Shown: piece by piece, positions 33,936 through 42,192 of the stretch | How the letters are laid out: the number at the start of each line of letters is the position of its first letter | Numbering within the stretch: position 1 is the first letter of the stretch | Assembly (NCBI GenBank): GCA_021201535.1 | Contig: JAJQEU010000008.1 | Location: 1 to 64,000 of the forward strand | Origin: Clostridiales bacterium | Lineage (GTDB): Bacteria; Bacillota; Clostridia; Lachnospirales; Lachnospiraceae | Reading direction: 5' to 3' | DNA: 64,000 bases | Translations under genes and position numbers: made by a program | The notes under the pieces: generated by a model | Database searches by the model: none | What the model was told of the DNA's origin: nothing | What the model saw: only the letters and a program-made list of their open reading frames with translations

Positions 33936-33963
33936 ACAGGAAACGACTTATGTCGTTTCCTGT
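33936..33963 (+). repeat. GGAAACGA-type hairpin repeat, copy 3 (perfect)
   Basis: ACAGGAAACGAC, loop TTAT, GTCGTTTCCTGT: a perfect 12-bp stem with a 4-base loop, 39 nt before the recU start. This is the best copy and sets the consensus. Confidence 0.85.
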
Positions 33964-34002
33964 AAATAGTTACGATGGATTGCCGAAAACGGGAGTCATT
34001 TT

Positions 34003-34536
34003 ATGCCGACATGGAATTCAAGAGGTCTCCGGGGCTCCACCCTGGAAGAGTTTATCAACCTCACAAATGAGAAATATCAGGAAAAAGGTCTGGCGCTGAT
34101 ACAGAAGATCCCGACGCCGATCACACCGGTGCAGATCGACTCTGCGAGCCGGCATATCACACTGGCCTATTTTGAGCAGAAGAGCACGGTGGATTATATC
34201 GGCGCGGTACAGGGGATTCCGGTCTGCTTTGACGCGAAAGAATGCAGGACGGATACGTTTCCCCTGCAGAACGTCCACGAGCATCAGGTAAGGTTTATGG
34301 GTGATTTTGAGAAACAGGGCGGTATGGCTTTCCTGATTATCTATTATCAGCACAGGGACATCTATTTTTATATGAGATATACGGAACTGCTGGCTTTCTG
34401 GAAGAGAAGCACGGCGGGCGGTCGGAAGAGCGTCCGCTTTGAGGAGCTGGATGAACGGTTTTTCTTTTCGATGCACGGCGGAGTTCTGGTGCCGTATCTC
34501 GAGCCGATGCAGCTGGATATTGATCTGCGCAGCTGA
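34003..34536 (+). CDS. recU: Holliday junction resolvase RecU
   Basis: A 177-residue nuclease, the Firmicute counterpart of RuvC. It opens MPTWNSRGLRGSTLEEFIN and contains KSTVDYIGAVQGIPVCFDAKE, the PD-(D/E)xK-type active site (Asp, ...FDAKE), and HQVRFMGDFEKQGGMAFLII. The pairing with RuvAB earlier in the window gives the full junction-resolving pathway. The leader carries several hairpins. Confidence 0.93.
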   Translation: MPTWNSRGLRGSTLEEFINLTNEKYQEKGLALIQKIPTPITPVQIDSASRHITLAYFEQKSTVDYIGAVQGIPVCFDAKECRTDTFPLQNVHEHQVRFMGDFEKQGGMAFLIIYYQHRDIYFYMRYTELLAFWKRSTAGGRKSVRFEELDERFFFSMHGGVLVPYLEPMQLDIDLRS

Positions 34537-34587
34537 AATGGTATGATGCCTGCGGGCTCCAAAGCGGCTCCAAAGTCATGATATTTC

Positions 34588-34616
34588 TTGACTTTCCATA
34601 TATAATGAAATATAAT
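34588..34616 (+). promoter_or_regulatory. Strong sigma-A promoter of the his operon, with repeats nearby
   Basis: TTGACT and TATAAT with a 17-base spacer lie 57 bp before hisZ. Just upstream GGCTCCAAA occurs twice, 13 bases apart, beside the -35 box, and just downstream GGTAGCAT occurs twice followed by the palindrome TAGCATGCTA. These could be operator sites. Confidence 0.8.
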
Positions 34617-34672
34617 AGCCGTGATTTTGTATGGTAGCATGGTAGCATGCTAAAGTGTAATAGGAGAAAAAT

Positions 34673-35860
34673 ATGTCAAATCAGTTATTGCATACACCGG
34701 AAGGTGTGAGGGATATTTACAGTGAGGAATGCGAACGAAAACATCTGTTGGAGGACAAAATACACCGGACGTTCAAATCGTACGGATATCATCCGATTCA
34801 GACCCCGACCTTTGAGTTCTTTGATATTTTCGGGAAAGAGATCGGCACGACGCCTTCGAAGGATCTGTACAAGTTTTTCGACCGGGAGGGCAATACGCTG
34901 GTGCTCCGGCCGGACATCACGCCGTCCATCGCGCGCTGTGCCTCAAAGTACTACATGGAGGATGCGATTCCGATCCGATTCTGTTATACCGGCAATACCT
35001 TTATCAACAACAGCAGCTATCAGGGTCTGTTGAAGGAGACGACACAGTCGGGCGCGGAGCTGATCGGAGACGGATCTGTGGAGGCGGATGCGGAGCTGAT
35101 CGCGCTGACCGTACAGGTTCTTCTGAACGCCGGTCTGAAGGAGTTTCAGGTGAGCGTGGGACACGCGGATTTCCTGAAGGGACTGTTTGAAAATGCTCAT
35201 CTGGGCGAAACGCTGGAAAACGAGATTCGGGAGCTTCTGCTGAACCGCAATTTTTACGGCGTGGAGGAGATTGTCAGTCAGGTCGGATTGAATGACGATC
35301 TTACTTACCTGTTCGGACTGCTGAAGGATGCGATGCTCACAAAGGAAAAGCTTCTGGAGGCAAAGGAAAAAGCCGGGAATTATCCGAAGATTTTCCACGC
35401 TCTGGAGCGGCTGGAGCAGCTGGAGGATCTGCTTCGGATCTACCGGGTGGAGCAGTATGTTTTCTATGAGATGGCGATGGTTTCCGAGCTGAATTACTAT
35501 ACAGGCGTTATATTTTCCACTTATACCTTCGGCAGCGGGAACGCCGTGGTAAAAGGCGGCCGCTATGACCAGCTGCTGGAATCCTTCGGGAAATCGGCTC
35601 CGGCGATCGGCTTTGCCATTGTGATCGACCAGCTGATGAATGCGCTTCGCCGTCAGAACATCTGCATTCCGTTTGAAAACAAGACAAAATGGTTTGTCTA
35701 TCGCGAGGAGAAACACGCGGAAGTCATCCGGGACGCGATTATTCTCCGAAATCGCGGCGAAAACGTGGAACTTATGCCGGTGACAGAGACAAACACGGTC
35801 GAGACATATGAGCGATACGCGCAGCAGTTCCATATACAGGATATCATCTATTATATTTAG
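34673..35860 (+). CDS. hisZ: ATP phosphoribosyltransferase regulatory subunit HisZ
   Basis: A 395-residue protein built like histidyl-tRNA synthetase but lacking aminoacylation function; it forms an octamer with short HisG and gives it histidine feedback control. It starts MSNQLLHTPEGVRDIYSEEC and has DITPSIARCASKYY, YTGNTFIN and AVVKGGRYDQLLESFG. It is the first gene of the his operon. AGGAG precedes ATG 34673. Its TAG is the first three bases of a 61-bp tandem repeat. Confidence 0.94.
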   Translation: MSNQLLHTPEGVRDIYSEECERKHLLEDKIHRTFKSYGYHPIQTPTFEFFDIFGKEIGTTPSKDLYKFFDREGNTLVLRPDITPSIARCASKYYMEDAIPIRFCYTGNTFINNSSYQGLLKETTQSGAELIGDGSVEADAELIALTVQVLLNAGLKEFQVSVGHADFLKGLFENAHLGETLENEIRELLLNRNFYGVEEIVSQVGLNDDLTYLFGLLKDAMLTKEKLLEAKEKAGNYPKIFHALERLEQLEDLLRIYRVEQYVFYEMAMVSELNYYTGVIFSTYTFGSGNAVVKGGRYDQLLESFGKSAPAIGFAIVIDQLMNALRRQNICIPFENKTKWFVYREEKHAEVIRDAIILRNRGENVELMPVTETNTVETYERYAQQFHIQDIIYYI

Positions 35861-35979
35861 GCGCTTATGAACGATTTTTTGCTCAAAATGGCAAAAATTC
35901 TATTCCGGTTTATCCGGTTAGGCGCTTACAAACGATTTTTTTGCGCAAAATGGCAAAATTCTGTTCCGGTTTATCCGGG
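35858..35979 (+). repeat. Two 61-bp tandem units starting at the hisZ stop codon
   Basis: TAGGCGCTTATGAACGATTT starts unit 1 at 35858, and TAGGCGCTTACAAACGATTT starts unit 2 at 35919. Both continue through AAAATGGCAAAA to TTCCGGTTTATCCGG. The units are about 90% alike. The repeat fills the hisZ-hisG spacer. Confidence 0.8.
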
Positions 35980-36050
35980 TTGGGGTTGAAAGACCGGATG
36001 GATAGTTTACGAAAATGAAAAACGATTTTCCTGATCATAAAGGAGTGAAC

Positions 36051-36701
36051 ATGAGATATTTGACTTTTGCACTCGGTAAGGGCCGGCTGGCGAAGACGAC
36101 GCTGAAGCTGTTTGAACAGATCGGCATTACCTGTGAGGAGATGAAGGATAAGGATACACGAAAACTGATTTTTGTCAATGAGGAACTGAAGCTGCGTTTT
36201 TTTCTTGCGAAGGGTCCGGACGTACCGACCTATGTAGAGTACGGCGCGGCCGATATCGGTATCGTCGGCAGGGACACGATACTGCAGGAGGGACGGAATA
36301 TTTACGAGGTTCTGGATCTCGGATTCGGGAAATGCCGCATGTGCGTCTGCGGATATGCCTCCGCGAAGGACCTGCTGGAACATCATGAACAGATCCGCGT
36401 GGCGACCAAATATCCGAAGATCGCGAAGGATTATTTCTATAATAAAAAGCATCAGACGGTGGAGATCATCAAACTGAACGGCTCCATCGAGCTGGCGCCG
36501 ATCGTGGGGCTGGCTGATGTGATTGTGGATATCGTGGAGACCGGTTCCACGCTGAAGGAAAACGGTCTGGTGGTTCTGGAGGAGATCTGTCAGCTGTCCG
36601 CGCGGATGGTGGTGAACCCGGTCAGCATGAAGCTGGAGCAGGAGCGTGTGAGCAGGCTGATCTCGGATCTGCGGAGTGTGATACCGGAGTCAGACAGATG
36701 A
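36051..36701 (+). CDS. hisG: ATP phosphoribosyltransferase, short form HisG
   Basis: A 216-residue enzyme that joins ATP and PRPP, the first committed step of histidine synthesis. It begins MRYLTFALGKGRLAK and has GAADIGIVGRDTI and the PRPP-binding ADVIVDIVETGSTLKENGL. It lacks the C-terminal regulatory domain, so it depends on HisZ upstream. The start is at ATG 36051 with AAAGGAG 8 nt before it; the frame is open 12 codons earlier. Confidence 0.96.
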   Translation: MRYLTFALGKGRLAKTTLKLFEQIGITCEEMKDKDTRKLIFVNEELKLRFFLAKGPDVPTYVEYGAADIGIVGRDTILQEGRNIYEVLDLGFGKCRMCVCGYASAKDLLEHHEQIRVATKYPKIAKDYFYNKKHQTVEIIKLNGSIELAPIVGLADVIVDIVETGSTLKENGLVVLEEICQLSARMVVNPVSMKLEQERVSRLISDLRSVIPESDR

Positions 36702-36718
36702 GACGGGGTTACTATTCA

Positions 36719-36757
36719 GGACAGTACTTCGCACTTGCTGCGAAGTACGTATGATGA
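36719..36757 (+). repeat. GGACAG-type hairpin repeat, copy 3 (after hisG, perfect stem)
   Basis: GGACA precedes a perfect 10-bp stem GTACTTCGCA/TGCGAAGTAC with a CTTGC loop, followed by GTATGATGAC. It starts 18 bp after the hisG stop. Confidence 0.8.
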
Positions 36758-36771
36758 CATAAATTATACAA

Positions 36772-36861
36772 GGAAAAGTCCCATCGCGGCAGCGGAGACG
36801 CGATTTTAAATGGACTTTTCCTCGTAACTGTGAAGGTACTGAGCAGTTACGAGACGGGGAA
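36772..36861 (+). other. Two more hairpins before hisD
   Basis: GGAAAAGTCC...ATCGCG pairs with CGCGAT...GGACTTTTCC (36772-36823), and CGTAACTG pairs with CAGTTACG (36825-36852). They lie between the GGACAG hairpin and the hisD ribosome site. Confidence 0.6.
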
Positions 36862-36894
36862 TATATCATCATTATGAGAAAAGAGGAGATACGG

Positions 36895-38199
36895 ATGCGT
36901 ACTTTGAAACTGACCAAAGAGACGACAAATAAAATTCTGACGGATCTGCTGAAGCGCAGCCCGAACAATTACGCGGGATACGAGGACCGCGTAAACGCGA
37001 TCATCGCGGACGTGCGTGAGCGCCGGGATCAGGCAGTTTTTGAATATACGGAGAAATTTGACGGCGCGAAGCTCACCGCGGCGAATATTGAGGTGACGGA
37101 GGATGAGATCCGGGAGGCCTATGATTGCGTATCGCCGGAGCTTCTGGAGGTGATCCGGAAGGCGAAAGAAAATATCCGCATCTATCACGAAAAACAGAGA
37201 CAGTACAGCTGGTTTGACAGTGTCATTCCGGGTACGATGCTCGGACAGAAGGTGACGCCAATCTCAAGAGCCGGCGTGTACGTGCCGGGCGGAAAGGCCG
37301 TCTACCCGTCCTCCGTGCTGATGAACATCATTCCCGCAAGGGTCGCGGGGGTGGAGGAGATCCTCATGACGACACCCTGCAGCCGTGAGGGAAAGGTGAA
37401 TCCCGCGACGCTTGTCGCCGCGAAGGAGGCCGGCGTCGGCCGGGTCTTCAAGGTGGGCGGCGCGCAGGCCATCGCCGCGATGGCGTTCGGTACGGAGAGC
37501 ATTCCGAAGGTGGACAAGATCGTCGGACCCGGGAATATCTATGTGGCGCTCGCCAAAAAGGCGGTATTCGGCCACGTCAGCATTGACTCGATCGCAGGGC
37601 CGAGCGAAATCCTGGTTCTGGCGGACGAGAGCGCGAATCCGCGCTATGTCGCGGCGGATCTGCTCTCGCAGGCGGAGCATGATGAGCTCGCCTCGGCGAT
37701 TCTGATTACAACCAGCGAGACACTTGCCGCTGAAGTCACAGTACAGATCGACCGGTTTTTAGAGGAATTATCCAGGCGGGAGATCATCGAAAAGTCACTG
37801 GATCATTACGGATATATTCTGATCGCTCCGGATCTGGACACGGCGATTGATACCGTAAATGAGATCGCTTCCGAGCATCTGGAAATCGTGACTGAGAATG
37901 CGTTTGAGGTGATGACAAAGATCAAAAACGCGGGCGCCATCTTCCTCGGCCCTTACAGCAGCGAGCCGCTGGGCGATTATTTCGCCGGACCGAATCATGT
38001 GCTGCCGACAAACGGAACCGCCAAATTCTTTTCCCCACTGTCGGTAGATGATTTTATAAAGAAATCCAGCATCATCTCATATTCCAGGGAGGCGCTGCAG
38101 GACGTCTATCAGGACATCGCGCAGTTCGCGCGGTGCGAGCAGCTGACGGCACACGCGAATTCCGTGCTGGTTCGATTTGAAGACGAGACGGAACATTAA
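36895..38199 (+). CDS. hisD: Histidinol dehydrogenase
   Basis: A 434-residue enzyme that oxidises histidinol to histidine in two NAD-dependent steps. It has GQKVTPISRAGVYVPGGKA, GAQAIAAMAFGTES, KIVGPGNIYVALAKK and the zinc-site region SLLSQAEHDE-type (LLSQAEHDELASA). The start at ATG 36895 (MRTLKLT) has AGAGGAG 7 nt upstream; an earlier ATG at 36874 has none. Length is typical. Confidence 0.96.
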   Translation: MRTLKLTKETTNKILTDLLKRSPNNYAGYEDRVNAIIADVRERRDQAVFEYTEKFDGAKLTAANIEVTEDEIREAYDCVSPELLEVIRKAKENIRIYHEKQRQYSWFDSVIPGTMLGQKVTPISRAGVYVPGGKAVYPSSVLMNIIPARVAGVEEILMTTPCSREGKVNPATLVAAKEAGVGRVFKVGGAQAIAAMAFGTESIPKVDKIVGPGNIYVALAKKAVFGHVSIDSIAGPSEILVLADESANPRYVAADLLSQAEHDELASAILITTSETLAAEVTVQIDRFLEELSRREIIEKSLDHYGYILIAPDLDTAIDTVNEIASEHLEIVTENAFEVMTKIKNAGAIFLGPYSSEPLGDYFAGPNHVLPTNGTAKFFSPLSVDDFIKKSSIISYSREALQDVYQDIAQFARCEQLTAHANSVLVRFEDETEH

Positions 38200-38230
38200 C
38201 CGCAGACAAATATGAAACATTGTAATTATG

Positions 38231-38273
38231 CAGGACAGTGCTTTGTGCTTGCTGCGAAGTGTGTCTGAGAACG
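38231..38273 (+). repeat. GGACAG-type hairpin repeat, copy 4 (after hisD)
   Basis: CAGGACAGTGCTTTGTGC, a TTGCT turn and GCGAAGTGTGTCTGAGAACG. The stem pairs with G-U and small mismatches. It occupies the hisD-hisB spacer as copy 3 occupies hisG-hisD. Confidence 0.6.
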
Positions 38274-38359
38274 TAAGGAAACATTACAAAAATAATACAG
38301 GAGCTATGCATCTGCCGCAGAATAACATGAGCAGATGGCGCCGGATCATGGAGGACAGA

Positions 38360-38953
38360 ATGCAGGAAAGCAGAATCGCAACCATCAATCGAAAGACAAA
38401 CGAGACCGATATCAGCCTGACTATCAATCTGGACGGGACCGGGAAACGGCAGATTCAGACCGGCATCGGATTTTTTGACCATATGCTGTCCGGCTTTGCC
38501 CGTCACGGATTTTTCGACCTGAATGTCAGTGCCCGGGGCGATCTGGATGTGGACTGCCACCACACGATCGAGGATACCGGCATTGTGCTGGGAACGGCGC
38601 TGCGGGAAGCTGTCGGCGACAAATGTGGGATCCGCCGTTTCGGCAGTATGATTCTCCCGATGGATGAGACGCTGGTGCTGTCGGCCATTGATCTGTCCGG
38701 AAGACCTTATCTGGTCATGGACGCCGTGTTTACGGCAGAACGTGTGGGCGATATGGATACGGAGATGGTTCGCGAGTTCTTTTACGCGGTATCCTATGCC
38801 GCCGGGATGAACCTGCATCTGAAGGTATTGTCCGGAACCAATAACCACCACATGATCGAAGCGCTGTTTAAAGCGTTCGGAAAGGCTCTGGATGAAGCGG
38901 TTTCCATGGACCCGCGTATCACGGACGTATTATCGACGAAAGGCAGTTTGTAA
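38360..38953 (+). CDS. hisB: Imidazoleglycerol-phosphate dehydratase
   Basis: A 197-residue enzyme acting at the sixth step of histidine synthesis. The two manganese-binding repeats are visible: DHMLSGFARHGFFDL and DCHHTIEDTGI in the first, and HLKVLSGTNNHHMIEALFKA in the second. The start at ATG 38360 (MQESRIATINRKT) follows GGAGG by 5-6 nt; the frame is open further upstream through a hairpin repeat, which is not coding. hisIE follows after 3 nt. Confidence 0.95.
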   Translation: MQESRIATINRKTNETDISLTINLDGTGKRQIQTGIGFFDHMLSGFARHGFFDLNVSARGDLDVDCHHTIEDTGIVLGTALREAVGDKCGIRRFGSMILPMDETLVLSAIDLSGRPYLVMDAVFTAERVGDMDTEMVREFFYAVSYAAGMNLHLKVLSGTNNHHMIEALFKAFGKALDEAVSMDPRITDVLSTKGSL

Positions 38954-38956
38954 GAG

Positions 38957-40255
38957 ATGAAATACGCACAGAAAGATATTATAACCACGGTATTTCTGAA
39001 GGACGGGACACCTGTAAAAGACTTTCATGATCATGCGCCCGCCGGGAATACCGCAGATGTGATCGAATCCTTTAATATCCATGGCATAGACAAGATCATT
39101 CTGTTCGACCTGTCTGACGACGAGAGAGAGCATGAGGATAATCTGCATGTCATGAAAAATATCTGTCATCTGGCGGAGATGCCCGTCTACGCGGGCGGAA
39201 ATATCAATTCCATGAATGATATCAAAAAGATTCTCTACGCGGGATGCAGCAAGGTGATATTAAATTCCCTGAAAAATGAGACATTGCAGCTGGCGCGCCA
39301 GGGCGAGCAGCGTTTCGGAAAAGAGCGCATGGCGCTGTCTATTTTTAATGTCGATCTGTTTTTCAAACAGAAGTCATCTGTGGAGGAATATATCAGTGAG
39401 CTTGTCGTGCTGGATGAGCGGCTTGCAGGTACGATGGACAATGTGACGGATATGCCGTATTCCATCCTGCTGCAGGAGGTGACGCCTGAAAAAATCAGGG
39501 ATACCCTGCAGGCAGATGAAAATATTATCGGTATTTCGGGCAGGGCATTCTGTGAAGAGCCGGAAAAAATACCGGAGCTGAAACAGTATCTGAAAAACAG
39601 CGGCATCAGCACCGCGCGTCTGGTGTCGTCCGTCAAATGGTCCTCCATGAAGCTGAATCCGGACGGACTGGTGCCTGTGGTCGTCCAGGATTATCTGACG
39701 AATGAGGTTCTGATGCTTGCTTACATGAATGAGGAATCGTTTCAGACGACCCTCGAGACCGGAAAAATGACCTATTACAGCCGCAGCCGCCGGGAGCTCT
39801 GGATCAAAGGACTGACATCCGGACATTACCAGTATGTCAAATCGCTCACGGCGGACTGCGACAGCGATACGATTCTTGCAAAGGTATCGCAGGTCGGCGC
39901 AGCCTGCCATACCGGGAGCCGGAGCTGCTTCTTTACAGACCTTGTGAAAACGGATACTCCGCAGAAAAATATGTACGGTGTTCTGACACATGTCTATGAG
40001 CTGATCAAAGACAGGAAGGAAAATCCGAAACAGGGATCCTACACGAGCTTTCTCTTTGAGGAGGGCATTGACCGGATTCTGAAAAAGGTGGGAGATGAAA
40101 CCCTGGATCTGATCTTTGCGGCAAAAAATCCGGACACCGAGGAACTGAAATACCAGACCACGGATCTGCTGTTTCACACGCTGGTGCTGATGGCCGAGAG
40201 GGGGATCACGCCGAATGAAGTGCTGGAGGAACTGATGATGAGGTCGGTTACCTGA
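38957..40255 (+). CDS. hisI: Phosphoribosyl-AMP cyclohydrolase/phosphoribosyl-ATP pyrophosphatase fused to an N-terminal HisF-like domain
   Basis: A 432-residue fusion. Residues 1-220 resemble HisF/His[30 protein letters not shown] and [14 protein letters not shown] match HisF strands, but both catalytic Asp positions are Phe (TVF-LKDG in place of CLD-VKDG, and LSIFNVD in place of VAIDAKR). The barrel is also shortened at its C-terminal half. HisI follows at about 230-335 ([44 protein letters not shown]), then HisE at about 340-430 ([18 protein letters not shown]). HisI-HisE carry steps 2 and 3 of the pathway. The N-terminal part is probably structural or regulatory. Confidence 0.92.
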   Translation: MKYAQKDIITTVFLKDGTPVKDFHDHAPAGNTADVIESFNIHGIDKIILFDLSDDEREHEDNLHVMKNICHLAEMPVYAGGNINSMNDIKKILYAGCSKVILNSLKNETLQLARQGEQRFGKERMALSIFNVDLFFKQKSSVEEYISELVVLDERLAGTMDNVTDMPYSILLQEVTPEKIRDTLQADENIIGISGRAFCEEPEKIPELKQYLKNSGISTARLVSSVKWSSMKLNPDGLVPVVVQDYLTNEVLMLAYMNEESFQTTLETGKMTYYSRSRRELWIKGLTSGHYQYVKSLTADCDSDTILAKVSQVGAACHTGSRSCFFTDLVKTDTPQKNMYGVLTHVYELIKDRKENPKQGSYTSFLFEEGIDRILKKVGDETLDLIFAAKNPDTEELKYQTTDLLFHTLVLMAERGITPNEVLEELMMRSVT

Positions 40256-40520
40256 CCGGTCAATCTGATTCAGAACAGATGTTTTTTCTGAATGATTGTA
40301 AATGAAATGGCTGTCAGTCTGCAGTATCGAGGGCTGTCAGTCTTTTTCATTTCCGAGAATCAAGATGCTCTTCAATGTCAGTAATAAGGATCACAGAATA
40401 AAGAATACAGCATTTTTCCTATGAAAAACGCAAAAATAATAGCAAAGTTCCTATGAAAAACGCAAATACCCATTGTTTTCTTTGTAAAATCATGCTACAT
40501 TACTCTTACAGATCATACCG
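40256..40520. other. Spacer after the his operon
   Basis: A small hairpin ATTCAGAA/TTCTGAAT lies at 40268-40293, and GGCTGTCAGTCT is directly repeated at 40309 and 40332. The sequence becomes AT-rich towards the DUF4143 remnant. No gene is seen except the remnant that starts near 40512. Confidence 0.4.
40416..40466 (+). repeat. 19-bp exact direct repeat upstream of the DUF4143 remnant
   Basis: TTCCTATGAAAAACGCAAA occurs at 40416-40434 and 40448-40466, a 32-bp period (three turns of the helix). The unit has a short internal dyad, TTTTC-cTAT-GAAAA, in the first copy. It may be an operator or a leftover of the lost gene's promoter region. Confidence 0.75.
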
Positions 40521-40706
40521 GTGGAGGCCAAAGCGGAAATCCATACGAGAGCGAAAAGCTATCAGCAATATTGCAAAACCTATTCTCCTGAGATCGGTCT
40601 GAAGTTTTCAATGAAAAATGCCGGGATGAATCAGACGGGAAACACAACCACATACAGCATACCTCTGTATCTGATCTGGATGCTGAGACAATATGATATT
40701 TTCTGA
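40512..40706 (+). pseudogene. C-terminal remnant of a DUF4143 family ATPase
   Basis: The frame reads IIPVEAKAEIHTRAKSYQQY, then SPEIGLKFSMKNAG and YSIPLYLIWMLRQ before TGA. The '(I/V)PVE.KA' strand with a Lys/Arg-rich follow-up is the end of the nuclease-like domain of DUF4143 proteins, as in the gene at 21505-22761. The ATPase and the start of the domain are missing, and no ribosome site precedes it. Confidence 0.65.
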
Positions 40707-40832
40707 TTCCGGTGAATTTCGAAGACGCTGCACCAGTCTCGTGTGTCGTCTCAATCATGATGATTGAGACGACACAATCGCTTTCATTGTCATATTCCGC
40801 AGTAGAATATCATATAGTAGGAGAAGGAGGGT

Positions 40833-41168
40833 ATGATGATGGATCAACAGCAGTATTCTGACCGTCGAAGCTATGTGGAACAGGTGAGAAGCAGTTTCGG
40901 AGAACCTTCGGAACAGTCAAAGCCGGTCTCTTATGAGAGGGATGGCGAAGTGCCGGAGAGACGAAGCCGGGGTTTTTTTAAGGTGAGATTTGTGCTTGCG
41001 GTGCTGCTGTTTCTAGGATTCCTTCTTCTCAGGCAGACAGGGTGGAGTTTTCAGGAGATTGACGCGGAAGCTATTCAGGAGGAGATCAGTCGGAGTATCA
41101 CACTGCCGGATTCTTTTCCGGGCGTGTCAGATCTGATTAACGTGACGGAGGACGAGTCAGCAGAATAA
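40833..41168 (+). CDS. Single-pass membrane protein of unknown function, 111 residues
   Basis: It has a charged cytoplasmic N-terminus of about 50 residues (YSDRRSYVEQVRSSFGEPSE), one membrane helix (VRFVLAVLLFLGFLLL, about 53-70) and an acidic outer tail. Three ATG codons in a row (40833, 40836, 40839) follow AAGGAGG; the third has the best spacing. I do not recognise the family. A GGAAACGA-type hairpin follows the stop. Confidence 0.6.
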   Translation: MMMDQQQYSDRRSYVEQVRSSFGEPSEQSKPVSYERDGEVPERRSRGFFKVRFVLAVLLFLGFLLLRQTGWSFQEIDAEAIQEEISRSITLPDSFPGVSDLINVTEDESAE

Positions 41169-41176
41169 GGAACTGT

Positions 41177-41203
41177 CGGAAAACGACTTAAGTCGTTTCC
41201 TGT
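41177..41203 (+). repeat. GGAAACGA-type hairpin repeat, copy 4
   Basis: CGGAAAACGAC, loop TTAA, GTCGTTTCCTGT, with one extra A in the left arm. It lies between the small membrane gene and the end of the convergent TauE-like gene. Confidence 0.75.
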
Positions 41204-41249
41204 AACTTATGAAGATTGTGCCGAATAATGTGTGAAGCGCAGGCCCTGA

Positions 41250-42044
41250 TTACAGAAGAATCTTCATCAGGATCATAATAACGCCGAGCGCGGTCAGCAC
41301 GGCGCCGGTTACGAGACCGACCGTCCGGCCGTTGACCCGGTTCGCGAACTGTGCGGACGCAATCGAAGCGGCGGACTCGGTCGCCATGCACAGAATGAGG
41401 ATTTTCCAGTCGTCAAAGAGTATGGCCGGATCGATGAGAGAGTGGCTGACAAATGCGATGATGGCGGTAAACGTCATGATGAAGGTGCTTGTCCCGACGG
41501 CGATCTTCCGGTTCATGCCGAGAAAAGCAGTAAAGACCACAAGCATCATCATTCCGCCGCCGGAGCCGACGAAGCCGGTGCCGAATCCGATCGTCAGGCC
41601 GTAGAAGAGGGAGGTGGCAACGGCTCTCCGGTTCAGATCAGCGCCTTTTGCGACCGTATTTTCCCGCTGCGTATCCGGTTTTAAGAGAAAGCGGATGCCG
41701 ATACCCACGCAGAGAATGAGCGAAAAGCTGCCCAGCACCACATTCCCGACCAGGAAGGCGGCGAAGCTGCCCGCCACACACATGCAGATAATGCAGATCA
41801 TCATGATCCGCCCCCGTTTCAGGTCGATGTTTCTGTGCCGGATATAGATCCCGGCGGTAAACGCGGAACCCAGAATATCCGACGCGAGGGCGATCGCGGT
41901 CGCGTGATATGCGCCGGTCTCTCCGGCGAATGAAGGACATAATACGATTAAGATCGGAACCATCACCGTCGCGGCGGAGAGCCCCGCCAGACCGGTTCCG
42001 ACGCCCGCTCCGAGAGCGGCGATAAAGCACCAGAAATATTCCAT
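41250..42044 (-). CDS. Sulfite exporter TauE/SafE family permease
   Basis: A 264-residue protein with about eight hydrophobic segments and the internal duplication of this family: GLAGLSAATVMVPIL near the start and GTGFVGSGGGMMMLVVF in the second half. Members move small sulfur or carboxylate anions, but the substrate here is unknown. It ends GVIMILMKILL. GAGGAGA lies just before the start on the minus strand. Confidence 0.88.
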   Translation of the reverse strand: MEYFWCFIAALGAGVGTGLAGLSAATVMVPILIVLCPSFAGETGAYHATAIALASDILGSAFTAGIYIRHRNIDLKRGRIMMICIICMCVAGSFAAFLVGNVVLGSFSLILCVGIGIRFLLKPDTQRENTVAKGADLNRRAVATSLFYGLTIGFGTGFVGSGGGMMMLVVFTAFLGMNRKIAVGTSTFIMTFTAIIAFVSHSLIDPAILFDDWKILILCMATESAASIASAQFANRVNGRTVGLVTGAVLTALGVIMILMKILL

Positions 42045-42192
42045 GTCTTCTCCTCACCGGATTAACCGGTATGGAAAGTTTGTTATTTTGCGAAAAAATG
42101 TATATAAGTGAACTGACCCGGATCAAGCGGAACCGGAATCTTGCCATATTGTGCAAAAAATCGTATTGTGCAAAAAAAACGTTTATAAACGT

